A DNA stretch of 64,000 nt, taken from contig JAANDG010000121.1 in assembly GCA_036852015.1 (NCBI GenBank), positions 1-64,000 on the forward strand, written 5' to 3'. This document shows positions 1 through 15,000 of this stretch, in pieces. A program made the translations under genes and the position numbers. Under the pieces are notes generated by a model. The model searched no databases and was not told the DNA's origin. It was given only the letters and a program-made list of their open reading frames with translations. Positions within the stretch are counted from its first letter, which is position 1; each line of letters begins with the position of its first letter. This stretch comes from Pelodera strongyloides (lineage: Eukaryota > Nematoda > Chromadorea > Rhabditida > Rhabditidae).

Positions 1-5
1 AACAG

Positions 6-3000
6 ATGATGGCTGTACATTATGATGATTCTAACTGTGAGGTCTCGGTGAGCTATGTACGCCGAGCTTGTTTTAAGAACATCCTTACCGCTTGTTTAGC
101 TCGTTCCTCAACATCTGGTACCGCCGATTCTCCGCTACAAAGAAATACGCGGGGTCGGATGAGTCTGCATACCAGGCCTCCGAAACCCCAGCAAATCACA
201 CAAAGGAGTAATAGTGCGGAGAGGAAAAGGTTGGTAATATTGAATATCTTATCTTGTTTGTTTGTTTTTGTTTGTATTAAAGTTGTTTTCTCTTCTCGTT
301 CCTTTTTTTCCTTCCCAAGGTCTATATCCAGAATTCACTGAGAAACCCCAGCCTCTGATTTTGAGGTCCGATTCTTCTTATGCGGCACATTTAAAATGCA
401 TGAATACGTATTTGTGATGCAATTTCCACACAACTAACTAAATTTTGCCGAATCGGGGCTGAGTGTGCCATAAAATTGCCGCGCTCTTTTGTAATTTCAT
501 CTGTGATTCTTGATTTTTCAATTTTCATGTAGAGAAAAATCAAATTGAAATCGTTTTTGGGGTATGTGACATAGGTTTATATCTTTAGTTGTATTTCACT
601 TTCGCTCTATTATCATGTGTCCTTCTAACAGCAGGACGTCCTATTTCCCTTTCCTTTGCACAAATAATTGAATTAGTTCAGAGAAAAAAGAGGTCCTTGT
701 TTTCTTCTTTGTATATATTTGTACAGCTAAAGGTCTTCAATCATGCGTTTGTATTTCACAGATAGATTTCATATTCTAAAGCATAAATTCCGAATATGCC
801 TTCAGCAAAATAATGATTCGAAAAGAAATATTCACTTATATAGAAGTAAAACAAATATAAACTCACTCTTTTTTTGAAAATTTATTTTCTAATGGGCTAT
901 TTTTCTCCCCTCGTTCATAGTTTCTAGGAATTTTTCCATTTATGTTTATGAAGATACGTGGATTTATATCACTAGCAAATTTGAAGATTTTCCTGGGGAA
1001 ACTTACATTTTTTTTCATTTTTGTTATATTTTGAACTCTGCGAACTGCATATTTTCCTGGCTAGTGGCCGCATATCTCACGAAATGGTACACTTCTTTGT
1101 GGTTTCCGAGATGGGCGTGGTCGATACCCTGGTGCCTACCCCAATACCAATACGCTACCATTTATCTGTCCATTACTGCCCCAAAAAGACGTCCAAAGGT
1201 CCAAAGGCCCCACGTCTGAAGCCATTTTCCGATTAAGAAAATTATTTGCTATCTTATTATATAAAAGAGTAACTGTAGCGTAATTTGCATACCGATGTGC
1301 GTTACGGAAATGCAAATATTCGTTGTTCGGGTATAAAAGAGTTTCGCAGCTCATAGAAGTATCCAACAATCGTATTTCCATGTAAGTGTCGCCTCAGGCG
1401 GCGTGAGCCGATTGGTGTTGTATATGTAAGTAAAGAATCAAGGTTTTATAGCCCACTGCTTTTCGGTAATTTTAATATTCATACAAATAGAGGTTAAATT
1501 GCTTTTTTCCATATTATGAAGAGGTTATGCCGTTCAGGCGATTGTTACAACATGCAAATGCAAATTATATCTATATGTCTATATTGGTTATTATCTATGT
1601 ATTAGATCAGGATGGGCTTGTATGCATTTATATTTATTCCCCCTTCATTGATCTATATGTGGTGTGCCCACAATTAAATTTAAGAACGGAGACTTTAGTT
1701 TTAGACCGTCAGACATATTTAGTTTTTCAATTTATTTATAAGCATTTTCAAATTGATATTTTGTGTTGCATGCGGCGAACAAGCGGCATGGGAAAAGTTC
1801 CACACCGCAATAAAATGGCACACATGTTGCCCGCCGAAATCACGCCGCTCGCAGACCTTTTCTTACTACATAAAGGACGCAAACCCTTTTTCTGACCTTC
1901 CCACGCATATCAAGAAAGATTACCGAATTGCGCGGAGACCGCAATTTAGTTATGCAGAAAAATAATTTTGCAAAATATTTTTGTTCTTCAAAGATGCAAA
2001 TCTCAAGTGAATAAATCCTACATGTGCTATAAAATAAGATAACTAACCACATTAAGTCCTTACCTGCTAAATACTGTTTTTTTTTGGCAAAAAAAAACAG
2101 TAAAAGTTCCAGACTTTCTTTATTTATATGTCCATAATATGTTTTTTGTGTTTTCTAATAAGTACTAATATAATGAATGCCAATTTCCATATCCTAATCT
2201 ATAGCGGTATTGATAAAAAATGGAACCATATAGAGGTTTCATATTTCCATTTCGTTTTGTTCGTTTTTTTTTTTTCTAAGATTATTTTTTTTAATCGTGT
2301 GACATTTTTTCGTGGTTCCAGTTTTCATACTGACTATGAATTTTATTGGATTTCATCATCTGTATTACCATATTACTCACAAAAAAAAATTGAATTTTTG
2401 GGTATTTTTCCCGCGTCCGTGACCCTGAAATTCATATTATGCTCGTGAATCATTATTATATAAACACTGTCATTAATTTGAATATTTATTGTTATGGGCC
2501 AGAGTTTTAATTGGTTCCCATTGAAATAATCGCTCTACTAATTTGGCGCTTTTTGATAAATCATCTATTTTATTAGAATAGTTTGGTTTATTACTATATT
2601 TTTTTTATAAAATACTTTTATTGTCATATTTTATTGGGCTAAATTAGCTTTATTATTACATTGGGCTTTTTTGGTTGGCAAACGTCGTTTGCCACGCTCA
2701 TTTATATGCAAAACCTATTGGTTCGTACACTCTTGCTCTGCCCATAACGTATGCACTATTATAGAGCACATAGTACATACTTCGTATAGTAAAATAGCTC
2801 TATTTGTGAATTATTTTTGTTACTTTTTTTTTGCAAAAGTCTGTTCAGTCTTTTTACATTTCTTATTGTGAACTCTCTAGCTTAGTAAAGTAAGCTAAAA
2901 AGTATTTTCTTCAATTGTCATATCTCTTGTTCTCTAATGGTTTGCGTGAGAGCTATGAGCTGAGTAATTTTGCTTGCGCATTTGGTGATCACTTATTTTT

Positions 3001-6000
3001 GTTGACGCACTTCAAGAACAGCGGGGCCGGTTGTCGTACCACTTTACGCCTTCTTAGAACTCTTGATTTTAACGGATAAACTTATAACTAGATCATAATT
3101 GTTCTTTTAGCACGAGAGCCGCCATAGGTAGAAGAAAGTGTATTTGCATAGTTCACTAAAGTGTTCTTAATATTAGTACCAACATTGGGCAAGGTTTGTC
3201 TTTCTAGGCATTCTAGGGATCTTTGATATGGTTTGGAATCTTTTGCAAATGTATAATTGTGGGTCAGATCTAATTTCTTAACTCTCCTGTTTGTTTCCAT
3301 TGAACACTTTTTAGTTAATTGATTCTCATTATTGGTTTTTTTCTGTGCCAAATGGCGCCCATCTGGAGCGTGTACATCCATCCTAACTTTACACATGTAT
3401 CAGATATTTTCTATTACGCTTAGTTAATCGTTTAGCATTCTAAATAACAGTGACTGTATCATGAGGCTGTGACTTGGGTTTTAGATTGTGCATTATTCCT
3501 TTAAATATTTAAATTGTACATTACGATCTTAATTTCAGCGTGCCAACCACTCCTTTGTCAATAACGTCCCGTATTCCACGTGCGACCAGACAAACGTCGA
3601 TGCCACCGACACAGGCGCCAAATAGTGAACGGAGCGGTACTTTATTAATTAATTGGTTTGTTTTTTTTTTTGTATTTGCTTCACTTTTTTTCCGTTTTCT
3701 TTCCTTTCGACGTGTTTTTTTTTTGAAAACGTTGAAAAATAAGGAGAACGCCGAGAGCGTAGTTTTGTGACGTGCGCACTGCAGAAGTGCTAACTCTAAC
3801 TGGAATAGTAAGCCTTTCGCGCTCATATGGCGCACGCTGAACGATTTACTTATGCGTAATTTACTTTTTGATGTTCTTTTTTTCTAAACGAGAATTATTT
3901 AGAAACTCGGAAGGTGATGATTGCAAGACCTGATGATATTGCTGCGAAGGATATAAAGGAAATTACGAGGGTAACACCCTCCAAAGTGTAAGTTTATTAG
4001 TGTTGCCGATAGTTTCACGTAACTTCACATACTTACATCGCTACATAAACACAGGGATTCCCTACATATCTTATGCTTTCACCGCAGAGCGCAGAGAAAG
4101 TGCGACAGCGCTGTACACACAAAAAACAGTATGGCCTAAGGTGTCCAATTCCATTTGGCGCACCTGTGGCATTCTTTTTTGAAGGGGCGCGGCAAGTGTA
4201 CCACACGTACGCCAACTGAAAGTACACATTCGCTCTGGCTTGCCGCTTCTTCCGGCGCTTTAGGCTGGGGCTTTTTAAAGAAAAACTGTTTATTAATCCT
4301 TTTTCTTCAGTTTTACTTCAAATGCATCATGGTCACCTCAGAGTACAGGGCCCGGGAGCATTTTATATCAAGCAGCTAATATTAGGAATATGTTTGATCA
4401 AGAGGTTAGTTTCATTAATTATTACTTTATTATTAGTATCTTATTTATAACTCGTATAATTATCGTTTCATTACTGAACCGCATTGGACCTCTATTTATG
4501 CCTCGAAGTTCGCTCGATTTTTTATTTTTTATTTTTTTGTGTCAACTTCTTTTCAAAAACCTTTGTCACTTTTTTTTGGAAAGAGATTTAAAAAAAGAAA
4601 GAAAAAATCTTTGATCTGCGTAGGTGAACTCGTCTGTCCAATATCCAAAAATTACGCCGAATTCTCGGTACCAACGTAATTTTTCAAATCGTCGCGAATA
4701 ATTTCCTCCCGATCTCAAAAAGAACTTGTCTAATCTCAAAATTGTCCTGTTTTTCTACTTTCCTGTCTACCTCGAAGAATTTGGGTGCATTTGGTCATTT
4801 GAAATGTTTGGAGTTTACCGCGAAATATATATAGGTTGCTCAGACTTCACGGCAAACATTTTTTCGCGCGCTCTCCGAGCCAAAGTTTCGCCACTTCTTT
4901 ACCGCATGCGGCGGCCAATATTTTTCCTGCCGCATCGGCTCCAAAAGATCGCCGCAAGAGATTTTTGGCGCTTGTTTCTCGTCAGCCTGCATTTGCTGTG
5001 GGCAGAACAGTTTCACATTAGTAACTATGTATGTTTCGAAAGATTTTCCATAGTGAAGCGCTGCGTGATGCACTTTGTATTTATCATAAGATAGAACAGA
5101 AAAAATTGCATCCTACTGTTTTTGCCACAATTGCAATCTAATCGTGCAACGCAACCGTTTTTCTATGTTGTATTAATTAAAAAGTGCCACAAAATCCGGG
5201 AAACTCCCAGTTCAGTAAGCATCAAAAAAGGGTTAGGCGCGGCGATATCGCCCTTTTTTTTTGCCCCAATGAAGTTAAGGGGTTAGGAAAAGTTTTTTTC
5301 GCATTCCTAGCAATAATAAGCGGCTTATGTCGTTATCAGCAATTATTTGAGCTCTGATACGCGGTTTATGCTCAACTTATTTCTTGCAAATAGGAAAAAA
5401 ATGGTTATATTTGGAGAATGTTGAATATTCCATGAAAAAACATCGTCAAGTAGTTGGAAAAAAAAGATGTCTAATTGTGAGAAAAGTTAATTGTGTGCTA
5501 CAATGGCGCGGCGCACTTTTCTTGCGCGAGAGCGCCGCAGCACTGTTGCGGAACCCCATAATAGTTTGATGTTGTCTTTTTTTGCAGATAATGGAGATTC
5601 AAAAGCAAACAGCTTAAATTTCAGCAAAATCCTACTTCGCGCAAATTCATCCTCGCTATTAGATTAGCAAAAGAAATCAAGTCTAAACTGCAAAAGATTC
5701 TCCCCGGCCGGGAATTGAACCCGGGTCTCGCATGTGACAGACGCGGATACTCACCACTATACTACCGAGGACATGTATTCTTTGCGAAGAGCCAGTTTGA
5801 TAGTGAAGCAGTGCGTGAAAGCAAACTTTGAGTCATAAAATAGATTAGGGAAATTTGCATGAGAAGAGTCCAAATAGGGCTCAAACAAAGAAGGAAATTG
5901 ACTATTGTTTAGGTGCGATTTTCTTGTGGTAAACAGATTTTCGGTGCAAACTCAAACATTCTAGGTCCCTGTAAATAGAAAGCAGATGATTTTGGGAAAA

Positions 6001-9000
6001 TCATTCCTGTGTATGGTTTGGCGCTTTCCCAAAGGCTTATGCGCAGTGAAAAACATGTTGTTTTGAGTTTTTCATGGGTTCACGCCTTGGTAAAGACCGT
6101 AAAGAAAACAGTTCGTTAATCTACAAACACTCGTGGAAGTATTTAAAGGGTCATGTCAGGCTTATAAAAAAATCTGTGTTTTTTGGTGGCAGCTGTTTTT
6201 TTTTGGTAACATGCAAATAGGTGGGCGAAACGCGAAGCTTCATCCTTGTGTTATGCTCAATCCCAATGGTGCATGACCCATATTCACACTATCTTTTGAT
6301 TTTCATTTTACCACTGATGATAAAATTACTTGCTTTAAAGCGAAATAACGGGCGGTTTTTGAAACGCCTTGCGTACACCTGCTTTCTTATGCAGCATAAG
6401 TAAAAATTAGAATAAAAACTAGACCCCAATTAAGATCTCACTTTGCATAAATGCATAGGAATGCAAGTACTTGAGATGCGTTTCAAAAACCGACCGGTAT
6501 TTTGCTTTAATCGTTTTTGTATGGGTCATTCAAGTTTCAATTAATATAACTGTGACTTTTTTAACCGTTAGGCTATGAACTAGGAACTAACGCCCCGCGC
6601 TCTAAGCCGATTTGTGTGAATACTGCAAGACGCTGTGTGAGCATTAGATAACAAATCGAATGAAACCGGACTCTTACGCTCTTACCAGAGCCTTCACGTT
6701 TTCTTCTGATTTATTGACTTTTACTTGAATAGCTGGTTTTTCTCCCTTTATTTGCGGTATTATACCGGAGCGGTATACTCTGGGAAGCGGTACGTTCTTT
6801 CGATGTAGATTTATGGCTTTCGCGTGAGATTATTAGATGTAGGAGGAAAGCCGATAGAACTTATAGATCATGTATATATCAAGTTATGGGTTATTTGGTA
6901 ATAGCATTGAGCATCGTTCGTACTTGATTGGCTTTTGCATTCCGTTGTGTACGTAGTCTGGAACCCTTTAGTTATCGGCCGAACGGCCCAACCCAACTGC
7001 GTTTTTTTTTTGTTTTCTGTCTTTTTTTTCGTCGAATTATTGCAAATGATGCAGCCCAATTACCTGATAAAATTTTAATCCGATTATGGGAAATATACGC
7101 ATGCATCGCGTTGACTCTGACGTTTCATTGTGATTTTTTCCTTCTTCTATACCGATGCCTTCTTGACTGATATGTACGCAAACTATACACTATAACTCTA
7201 AGTTTTGGTACCATGTTTCAGCAGTGTATGCAAAATTTTGTTGATTTTCTCCTATTCTAACAGTGAGAAAATTTCGAGCGTGTGCGCGACGTTTTCGCGC
7301 TGAAACAGCGCGGCGCGATATTGTTAAATAAAAAATTGTTATTCGCCGTCAGCACAGGTAGAAAAAGCATAATAGAAAACAAATTCGCCGCGAAAGTAAA
7401 GTTCTAAAAAAAACACGCCGCAGGTGTATGTAAATTTCTTAAGTAAAATTCGAGTATTTTCCCAATAGAAACAATAACATGGATGATACTTTCGCAATAA
7501 ACAATTAAATTTCAGAGCCTCGCCACAAAGCCACCTCGTGTTCGTCACTCCAGTGTTGATCCAGTCAGTTTTATTTTCCAAACATACCGTATTACATACC
7601 GTCATACCGTAGACATACCGTACTTCCGTTCAAGTACGACATACCGTGCTACCGACATACCGTACTACCGTACTACATACCGTTCAAGACATACCGTATT
7701 TTTTAATCAATTACAATCTTTACTAACTCCGCAAAGGACCGTGCTATAAGATTTTGAGGACAAAAGCTATTGTGATTAAGCAGATGCTCTCACGAACGTT
7801 CGATTTTTATGTGCGATTTTATCGTCTTATTCTCTTTCATATGTCTTTCAGCTTTGCTTCTTCGATATATCTTTGTTTAATGGTTGCCGTTTCTTTTAGA
7901 AATAAAGGAGCGGTTGTATAATTTGTCCATTGCTAGGGCTAAAGTAAGGCGCATACCGCACTATTGCCACGTTTACATTCTTTGCTCTCCGATAAAGTGC
8001 AGTGCATATTTGCAGAATCTATCAGGCGCTTTAGTACCGTACACTTTTTTCTTTCATAATTCCCGCGTTCCCACAGTGCACTTTGCATGCGAAAGAAAGC
8101 GCGATTTTGCGGCACGGGATATGACTCATTCGCCTCCAAATTCTATTTGCTGAGTGCTGTTTTATTGCTATTGTGAATGGCTTTCTATTTTAGTTGTTAT
8201 AAAGGACCTTTTTGCGTTCGGCTGCTGTTTTTCTTATCTTATGTTCATTGGTTGACACGCAGGAGGACCTAATTAGCAATGTTTTAATGACAATCCAAAA
8301 TTTGCTAATATGCACTATGTTTTTTTTCAAGCAGCTCCTTCCTATGTTTATCTTGTGACACATGTTTGCCAATTCACTTTAATGTAGGGTGGAAGGGATA
8401 TTCTTCTCTAAACTGGTTAGCAAGTTCTCCATTTTGGTACGAACCCAGAGTCGTTCCAACTTTCTTGCTATCAAACTTCGGATGTTTTCCCGATTCTTAC
8501 GAACACATAGTAGGATAGTAGCCCTTGAATAACGTAATTCTTTCTCTATCGTCTAATTTTATAATTACTATTATTAGATGTGGGCAGTCCGGCAGTTATC
8601 TAACGATAAATTACGATAAATCGTTTTTTTGGAATAAACCACCAAACACCAAACCACCAAACTTCCAGTTCATGCTTCTTTCCCGGGTTGTCTCAGTTCT
8701 CAGTCCATTTTTGCAGACTTGGAAATTTGGAAATATCTCTGAAATGTGTTAGGAGACCGGTGATCACTTCGCTGATAAGGTTCATTTGTCTTTTTAGGAA
8801 TTTTGATAACCTCTGACTTTGACCCAGTAAAATCCTTATTTGTTTTCTCTATGGTCGTTTGTTGCTTGGCGCCAGCATCCATTATTATTTTACATTCTTT
8901 TCATTTTTCAGAACCGTTGTACTTTGTAAAGAGAGTAGGAATATAATATTCCGCAAATATATGTTTTGTTAATAGATTTGTTGGCTGGCAGGAGGCATGA

Positions 9001-12000
9001 GATTGTATCAACTGTATATTTTGTACCTACTTTCAACTCCCTTATAGCCACATAAGCACCTGATATCGTAAAAAAATGTCATCTTTTCTCTGGGTTTTAT
9101 GTCGGCGGTAGCGCTTTCATTTTATGGCGAACGGCGAAGAAAACATTTTTTTTCTTATCTCAACTACTGGTAATATGTAAACGGTGGGCGTGAGGGGGTT
9201 GTTTTTGAGGAAAGCGCGAGAGTGAATAGTGAAATCATTATGTGTCTTTATCTGCTTTCGGAGCAGCTTCTGACATGACCTGACGGGGCAGCGCCCCTTT
9301 GGCTAGTAACTAGTAGTGCATATCGCTAATTGTAAGCTAATTACGTAAGGGCACTAGCTTGACGGAGACGGCTTTAATTAGGGCTGGTAACACAACTACG
9401 TAAGCCCTTCCTTCCATCTACTATTAAGATTGTTTGATTGCAAATTCAAAATTCGAGCCAAAATGAGCAAAATGCAACCGAAACTCTCTGAATTTGCCTT
9501 GTGCCGCTTGTGCGTGCATATTGTGTTTCAACTTTGGTTCTGTTTCCATGTTTTGCCGTGGTTTTAATTTTAATTTAGGGATCAGATTTCCACTTTCTGT
9601 GATTGTGTTCTTTGTAAGAGGCGTTTTATGTTCGCTTTATTAGTTTCTACGTAGACTTTCCTAACACTCTCCTATAATTTTATTAGCATTCTCGTTCCTT
9701 AAATTCCTTATCCTTGTCCTTGAGTCTTGAGAATTTTTAAAATAGGTAAATTAGACTTCAGCTTTTACTTGCTAACACCAACACTGCTAATTAATTCTGA
9801 ATAGTGAACCTCTTTACTTCAACTTGATGGAATTATAGCTGGATGATGAATGTTGAGACACTTTTTGTCATTTTCCCATATGGTACAGCTGTTGGTTGCG
9901 TGCAATGGCCCTCTTTCTTTCTTTACACTGCGCGGACACGAAAATCTGGCTAGATAGATAGATAGATGACTATGGTGTTTGTTCTGCTCAATTTTGATTT
10001 CTCAATTTTTTCGTTTAGTTAAGAAAGTAAGTTCCTTACTCAGTGTTATGAAACTGAAGCTGTTCTTATTTTCATATGGAAACTTTTAAACTATAAATTG
10101 AGTTTTACTTTAAAAAAAATTTGCTGCGTAGAGGTCTTTGATCAATACATTTTACTGCTAACTTTTTTCTGCTATAATAATCGGTGTGTTTGCTGAGCAC
10201 GCAACATTTTCAAATAACACCTCACACGATTTTGATGGCCTTTTAATACCCTTGACTTGGAGATAAGCAAAGCGCAAAAGGAAATACACAAATAGAAAAG
10301 GTGTTACATTGTTATAGACCGGGGGCTGAGCTGGAACACATAAAACTGCTCATAGGGACCGTTAAGCGTTTCATAACCTACAACCAACAACCTAGTTTAG
10401 TGTGTTTGAGTGGGGATTCCGCATTTTTTCTTGTTTATGCCATTGAGGCGTACGGGGTACGGTCAGCAAAAATGTAATACTGTCATAGTTCAATGTTCAT
10501 CTAAGAAGGAACTCAACAGTTCAACTAATTTTAAGCGAAAAAACCGGCCGGTATTTCGCTTTTAACGATATATTAATTTTCGCGCGAGTCCCGCAAGTTT
10601 TTGCACCTTCGCGAATGCGTTTTGCGGTAATTTGATGTCTTTCTTTCAATGCAAGTATTTTTCCTTCCTATGTTCCTACTTCCTACGTGTCCGTAGGTCG
10701 GTCGATCCGTCCTCTGGCTGTCCTTTGCATTGTGAAATTCTGCTGTTGCTTTCCGACTCTCCCATCGAAAGTCAATAATTGGATTATTGGATAACCTCAT
10801 CTCATTATAAATTTCGTTATTGACGTGTGCGTGGTCGTGGTCAGTGATGATGCAAAGATAGTGGCTTCAGTTATTAGTTTATTAATTTCCCTTATATTCT
10901 TATCGCTTTGCTCCCTTTGATGACTAATCGTTATGTTTTGAACGGGTGTTTTTCCTTTACTGATTATAGGTAGCCATTCTCACTTGTAGTTATTTGAGCC
11001 ATATAACCGTGTCGTTTTGTCATTGCGATTGCTTGCATTTTTCGGGATGAAATTTGGTAGGTATGCCTGCTTTATGTTATGCAGTGACCTAGAATTTATG
11101 AATTATATTTAGACTTTCCTATATTGCATAATTGCATTCATTTTGTGTATTGCATGGCATAAACTCGTTGACGCTCGGACCGACGAAACCACCATCCGAA
11201 TTCCGAATTAGCATATTGCATAAATTTAGACGGTGGTCTTGAACTCGTAGCCATACCACCTTCGGGATTAGAATATTAGATATGGTGAAAATCAGAAACG
11301 TATCATAAATAGATACAAGTTTCGGAAACACTACATATATTTGGATGGTGGTTTTGAGCCTTTCCCGACGAATTTTATATACAGATGTCAAGTTAAAAAA
11401 TTAATGTTTTTGGTTAACACTCCCTTGATTTGCACGAACTCCACATCTGTGTAGAGTTGTAGAGTATGACATTTTCAGCGTGTAATTCAGTGTCCTCATC
11501 TCCTGCTCCTGATCATACCTGAGTTACGAATTGTCGATTTAGTAAGTGATCGTTCTCTGAACCGAATCAGGGCGTTTTCTAGCTAGCCTGATGAATTTGA
11601 GTATATTATCTGAACTTTTGATTTGACGTCACATCTGCCACGGTCTCTGATTTCCTTATCTTTGGGGCATAGTTTGCCGGAATATGACTTTGAATTTTTT
11701 CTTTGAAATGATATGTGATATGATGTGGTGGATAAGAGAGAACGGGGGTTTGGCTTGTATTTCATGATTCTTCTACTTTTTGTTTGGTAACTATGTTTGT
11801 TATTTATTATCCAGTTGTGGTTTATGTATGCCACACTAGCAACCTAGGCAGCAACATGTGTGAGTGTGGTCTCTTATTAGATGTAGATCATGAAATGTAC
11901 AGAAACACTTGGTTATTGGCAAATTCAGGATTTTGCAATTTTGGTCCTCTGGATTTTTCTTAGAGACAGCCATATGTACAGACACAGATACATAGTTTCA

Positions 12001-15000
12001 TCAGTTTTTCCATGTTTCGTCATTTTTGTCGATTAGTCGAAAGTGGAATGTGGAAATGAAAATTGATTTCTGGTGCTCGTCAGTAGTCAGTGTCTGTACA
12101 ACAGCAGGTGAGAATCCGGTCGTAAACCACCCTGGTTTTTCCCTTTAATATCTTATCTTTGTCAGTTAACTGTTCCTATTATTCCTGTACATGTCACTTT
12201 CCAAATTTGCAGCAAATTTTACTTTGACCTTTGACCTTTGACCCTTGAACGGATCAACGGATCGGGATTAACAAAACTAGATTTAGCTACTAGGTTGGGT
12301 TAGATAGTTAGATTAGTCCTTTATCCTGATGACTTTCTATTCTTTCGAACTGTTGAGAATCATTCACAGTGCAGCTACTGTAATGTTGTGGTTTTTCGGT
12401 TCGGTGCAAATGTTTTGTGGCTTGCCCGGAGTTTTCTGTCTGCGGCGTTGGCGTTCTATCTTTGGTTTGGTGGCATTCAAAAGCTAGACACTATCGTTTC
12501 ATGTTTACCCGCTTACGCTTACCGCCGTGCGGTTGGCCGTTGTCTAGTGTTTCCTAGCGAAGCTGTCTTTTTGTACCGGTCATTGCTCAGCCCTTTAAAC
12601 GTTGCGCGGTGGTACGTGGTATACAAATGTTGCAGAGTTGCACGCCTTTCTTACATTACAAATTGCATGTTCTTGTCTGCCCCCTTTGTCTGTTTGAAGC
12701 CTGACATGCGTAACTGTCACCGAAAGTGACAGCTTTTAATTGTGTAGAGGTTGTTTGAGGTTTAAAAGGGTTTCTTGTTTGGGTTGTTTACCATTTACCT
12801 AACAATTTGCGTGGAACCTTTTTGAAAAATGTTCTTATTGCGAGCGTGAGTGTTATTATAAATGTTCAAATTTGGTAATGATAACGATGACCTCATTTTG
12901 TGATTTTGTAGGTTCCATATGGGGAACTTCATTTTTGCGGTTTGCAGACGTTTTTAGGAATATCACCCCGTAATAATCGACTGAATTGATCGTAAAAGTG
13001 CTCCGTTTTTGACCTTGAGTCCATAATTAATTGACTATTCCTTGTTTGGCGGAACAGCCGAACAGCTAATGTCTAATCAGTTTTGCATCGAAATTTCTCG
13101 CCTTTTGTTTTTGTCTACTACTTGTCTACTCAATTTTGCAATGGGATGGATAGTGTAGCTTTGATTCTAGCGTGATTGTTCTTTGTGTGTTAGGGTTGTT
13201 TGTTCAAGAATATCTGAATATCTACAAATGTAGCCTGGTACCTAAGTGTGTGTACAACTGATGAGCTATCCGCCGAACTTGCAAGATTTGCATAATGGGT
13301 CGCTGGATTGTTTTTTATTTACGTCCAGCTTATAAATAATAAGAGATATGGTTAAAGGGTTTAACAACATCTTTTGTCGTCAAGTCACTAAAATTAGCGC
13401 CAATGACGCATATGATTTGGATAGTGACTTCGTGTCTAGTTCCATTCGAATGTTCGTCATCCGGTCACCCCTAATTGCCCCAAACTGGGTAATTTAATTA
13501 GGCCCAGTGGCTGGCCCAGATAGAGCTGTGGGCCTCAATTGTCTGACCTACTTTTAGTGACGACCCACTGACCCACGACCCACTTCCTCCATTTTTATGA
13601 CTTGAATTTGAATTGTTTTTGAGGTGTTCTAAAGGTTCTCTTCTCTACCCCAACCTCCTCTCTTTCTACATTACTCACCATTATTCACTCTGTCGTCATC
13701 GTTTGTACACTATGTTTATATTTGAGTTTTGAAACTCGTATCGTTTTGAACCGTTGGGTTGTTGAAAATTTGTGGTATTGTTTGTGTGCGATTTTTGGAG
13801 TATTCACGTATATACGATGGAGTATACATTTGTCCTTTTAGGGTCTTAATTATCGATTGGTGATAATTAAAATAATTTTCATTTCAGCATTCACTGTTGT
13901 TCTCGTACACGCCAGTGAGAAGAGGCAGAATGAGAGGAAGTACCGATATTGATATGCATGATGAACAGACCAGGGATCCGCTTAGGGGGTACGGTATTAT
14001 ATTTAGTTTTTAGAATATTCTTTCTTTATTGGTTCATTCATACTAAGGCCTCGGTGGGAGAGGGTGCGGGCCCAACAGGGTCTATATCAAGGGTGTAGTT
14101 AGGGGTCGCGCCGACCGTGACGGTTTTGAAAAATGTGTGGTCACGTCCACTTTCACGACGAGGCTGCGGGCGAGGCTTCAATCCAACGACCGTGTAACGC
14201 GGGGTGCGACGAGGCTGAAAAGACACGTTGCGCCTTAGACCCTGGCGCGTCGCCTGTCGGCAAAATTTAAATTTCGCCAAGTTTTTTTTGATTACCCAAA
14301 CCCTTATTCTATTATTTTGTTGAATATGATAGTCTATGTATGCTACTTTCATCTGTGTAACATTTAGGTGCATGTACCAGCGGAAGAATGCTTTATCTAT
14401 TAGACAACACTTAGACAAACGGAAAGGTAACTAGTTTAGGTAACTTTGAAAAGAGATAATTACGGGAATGGCTCTGTAGTTTCCTCTCATTCTTAACATT
14501 TAGCCACTCCATCCGAGAACGAGCGAGGAACCTCGAAAACGAACTGAATATGAGGCGAAGATGTTTCTGATGCTGTCTGTGAATTCAATGTGGTCAGAGG
14601 TAGACCAATCTCGGGAGGTATGTATATTTTATTAGTGCTTGATTATTCAAAATGTAATGGAAATACTTGTATTATTATACTATTCTGCAAGTATCATTGT
14701 AGGGGCGGAAGCAAACACGAGCTACGTTCGGGACGTTCCTTGTACCTGGACCTGGAATTATCACCCGGAATTTATGCTTCATCCATGATGATGTAGAAGG
14801 TTCGTACAAGCTTTACAATTGCGCTTCATTTTAGTCTACATTCTACGCTGGTCCACTAGTCATACGCGGTGTATGCGTTTCGTAAGCCCTAGTTAAATTT
14901 TTAGGAAATTGACATAATACTTCTGTTTGCTGTATACAAACTATATTGTGCGATTCGAAACTACAACTGCTAATGTATTTATTTTGGCACCGGATTTCCT

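Noticed and set aside
3088..3835. Minus-strand open frames of about 100 codons
   Set aside because: The second overlaps the real plus-strand exon 3539-3636 and a T-rich intron tract; neither has splice support or a recognisable motif.
7585..7702. Possible CRISPR-like or regularly spaced repeat
   Set aside because: Spacing is irregular, the units are short and the genome is clearly eukaryotic.
12388..12729. 113-codon open frame with hydrophobic stretches
   Set aside because: No motif, no splice or promoter context, and it lies within what looks like intron; length is compatible with chance.
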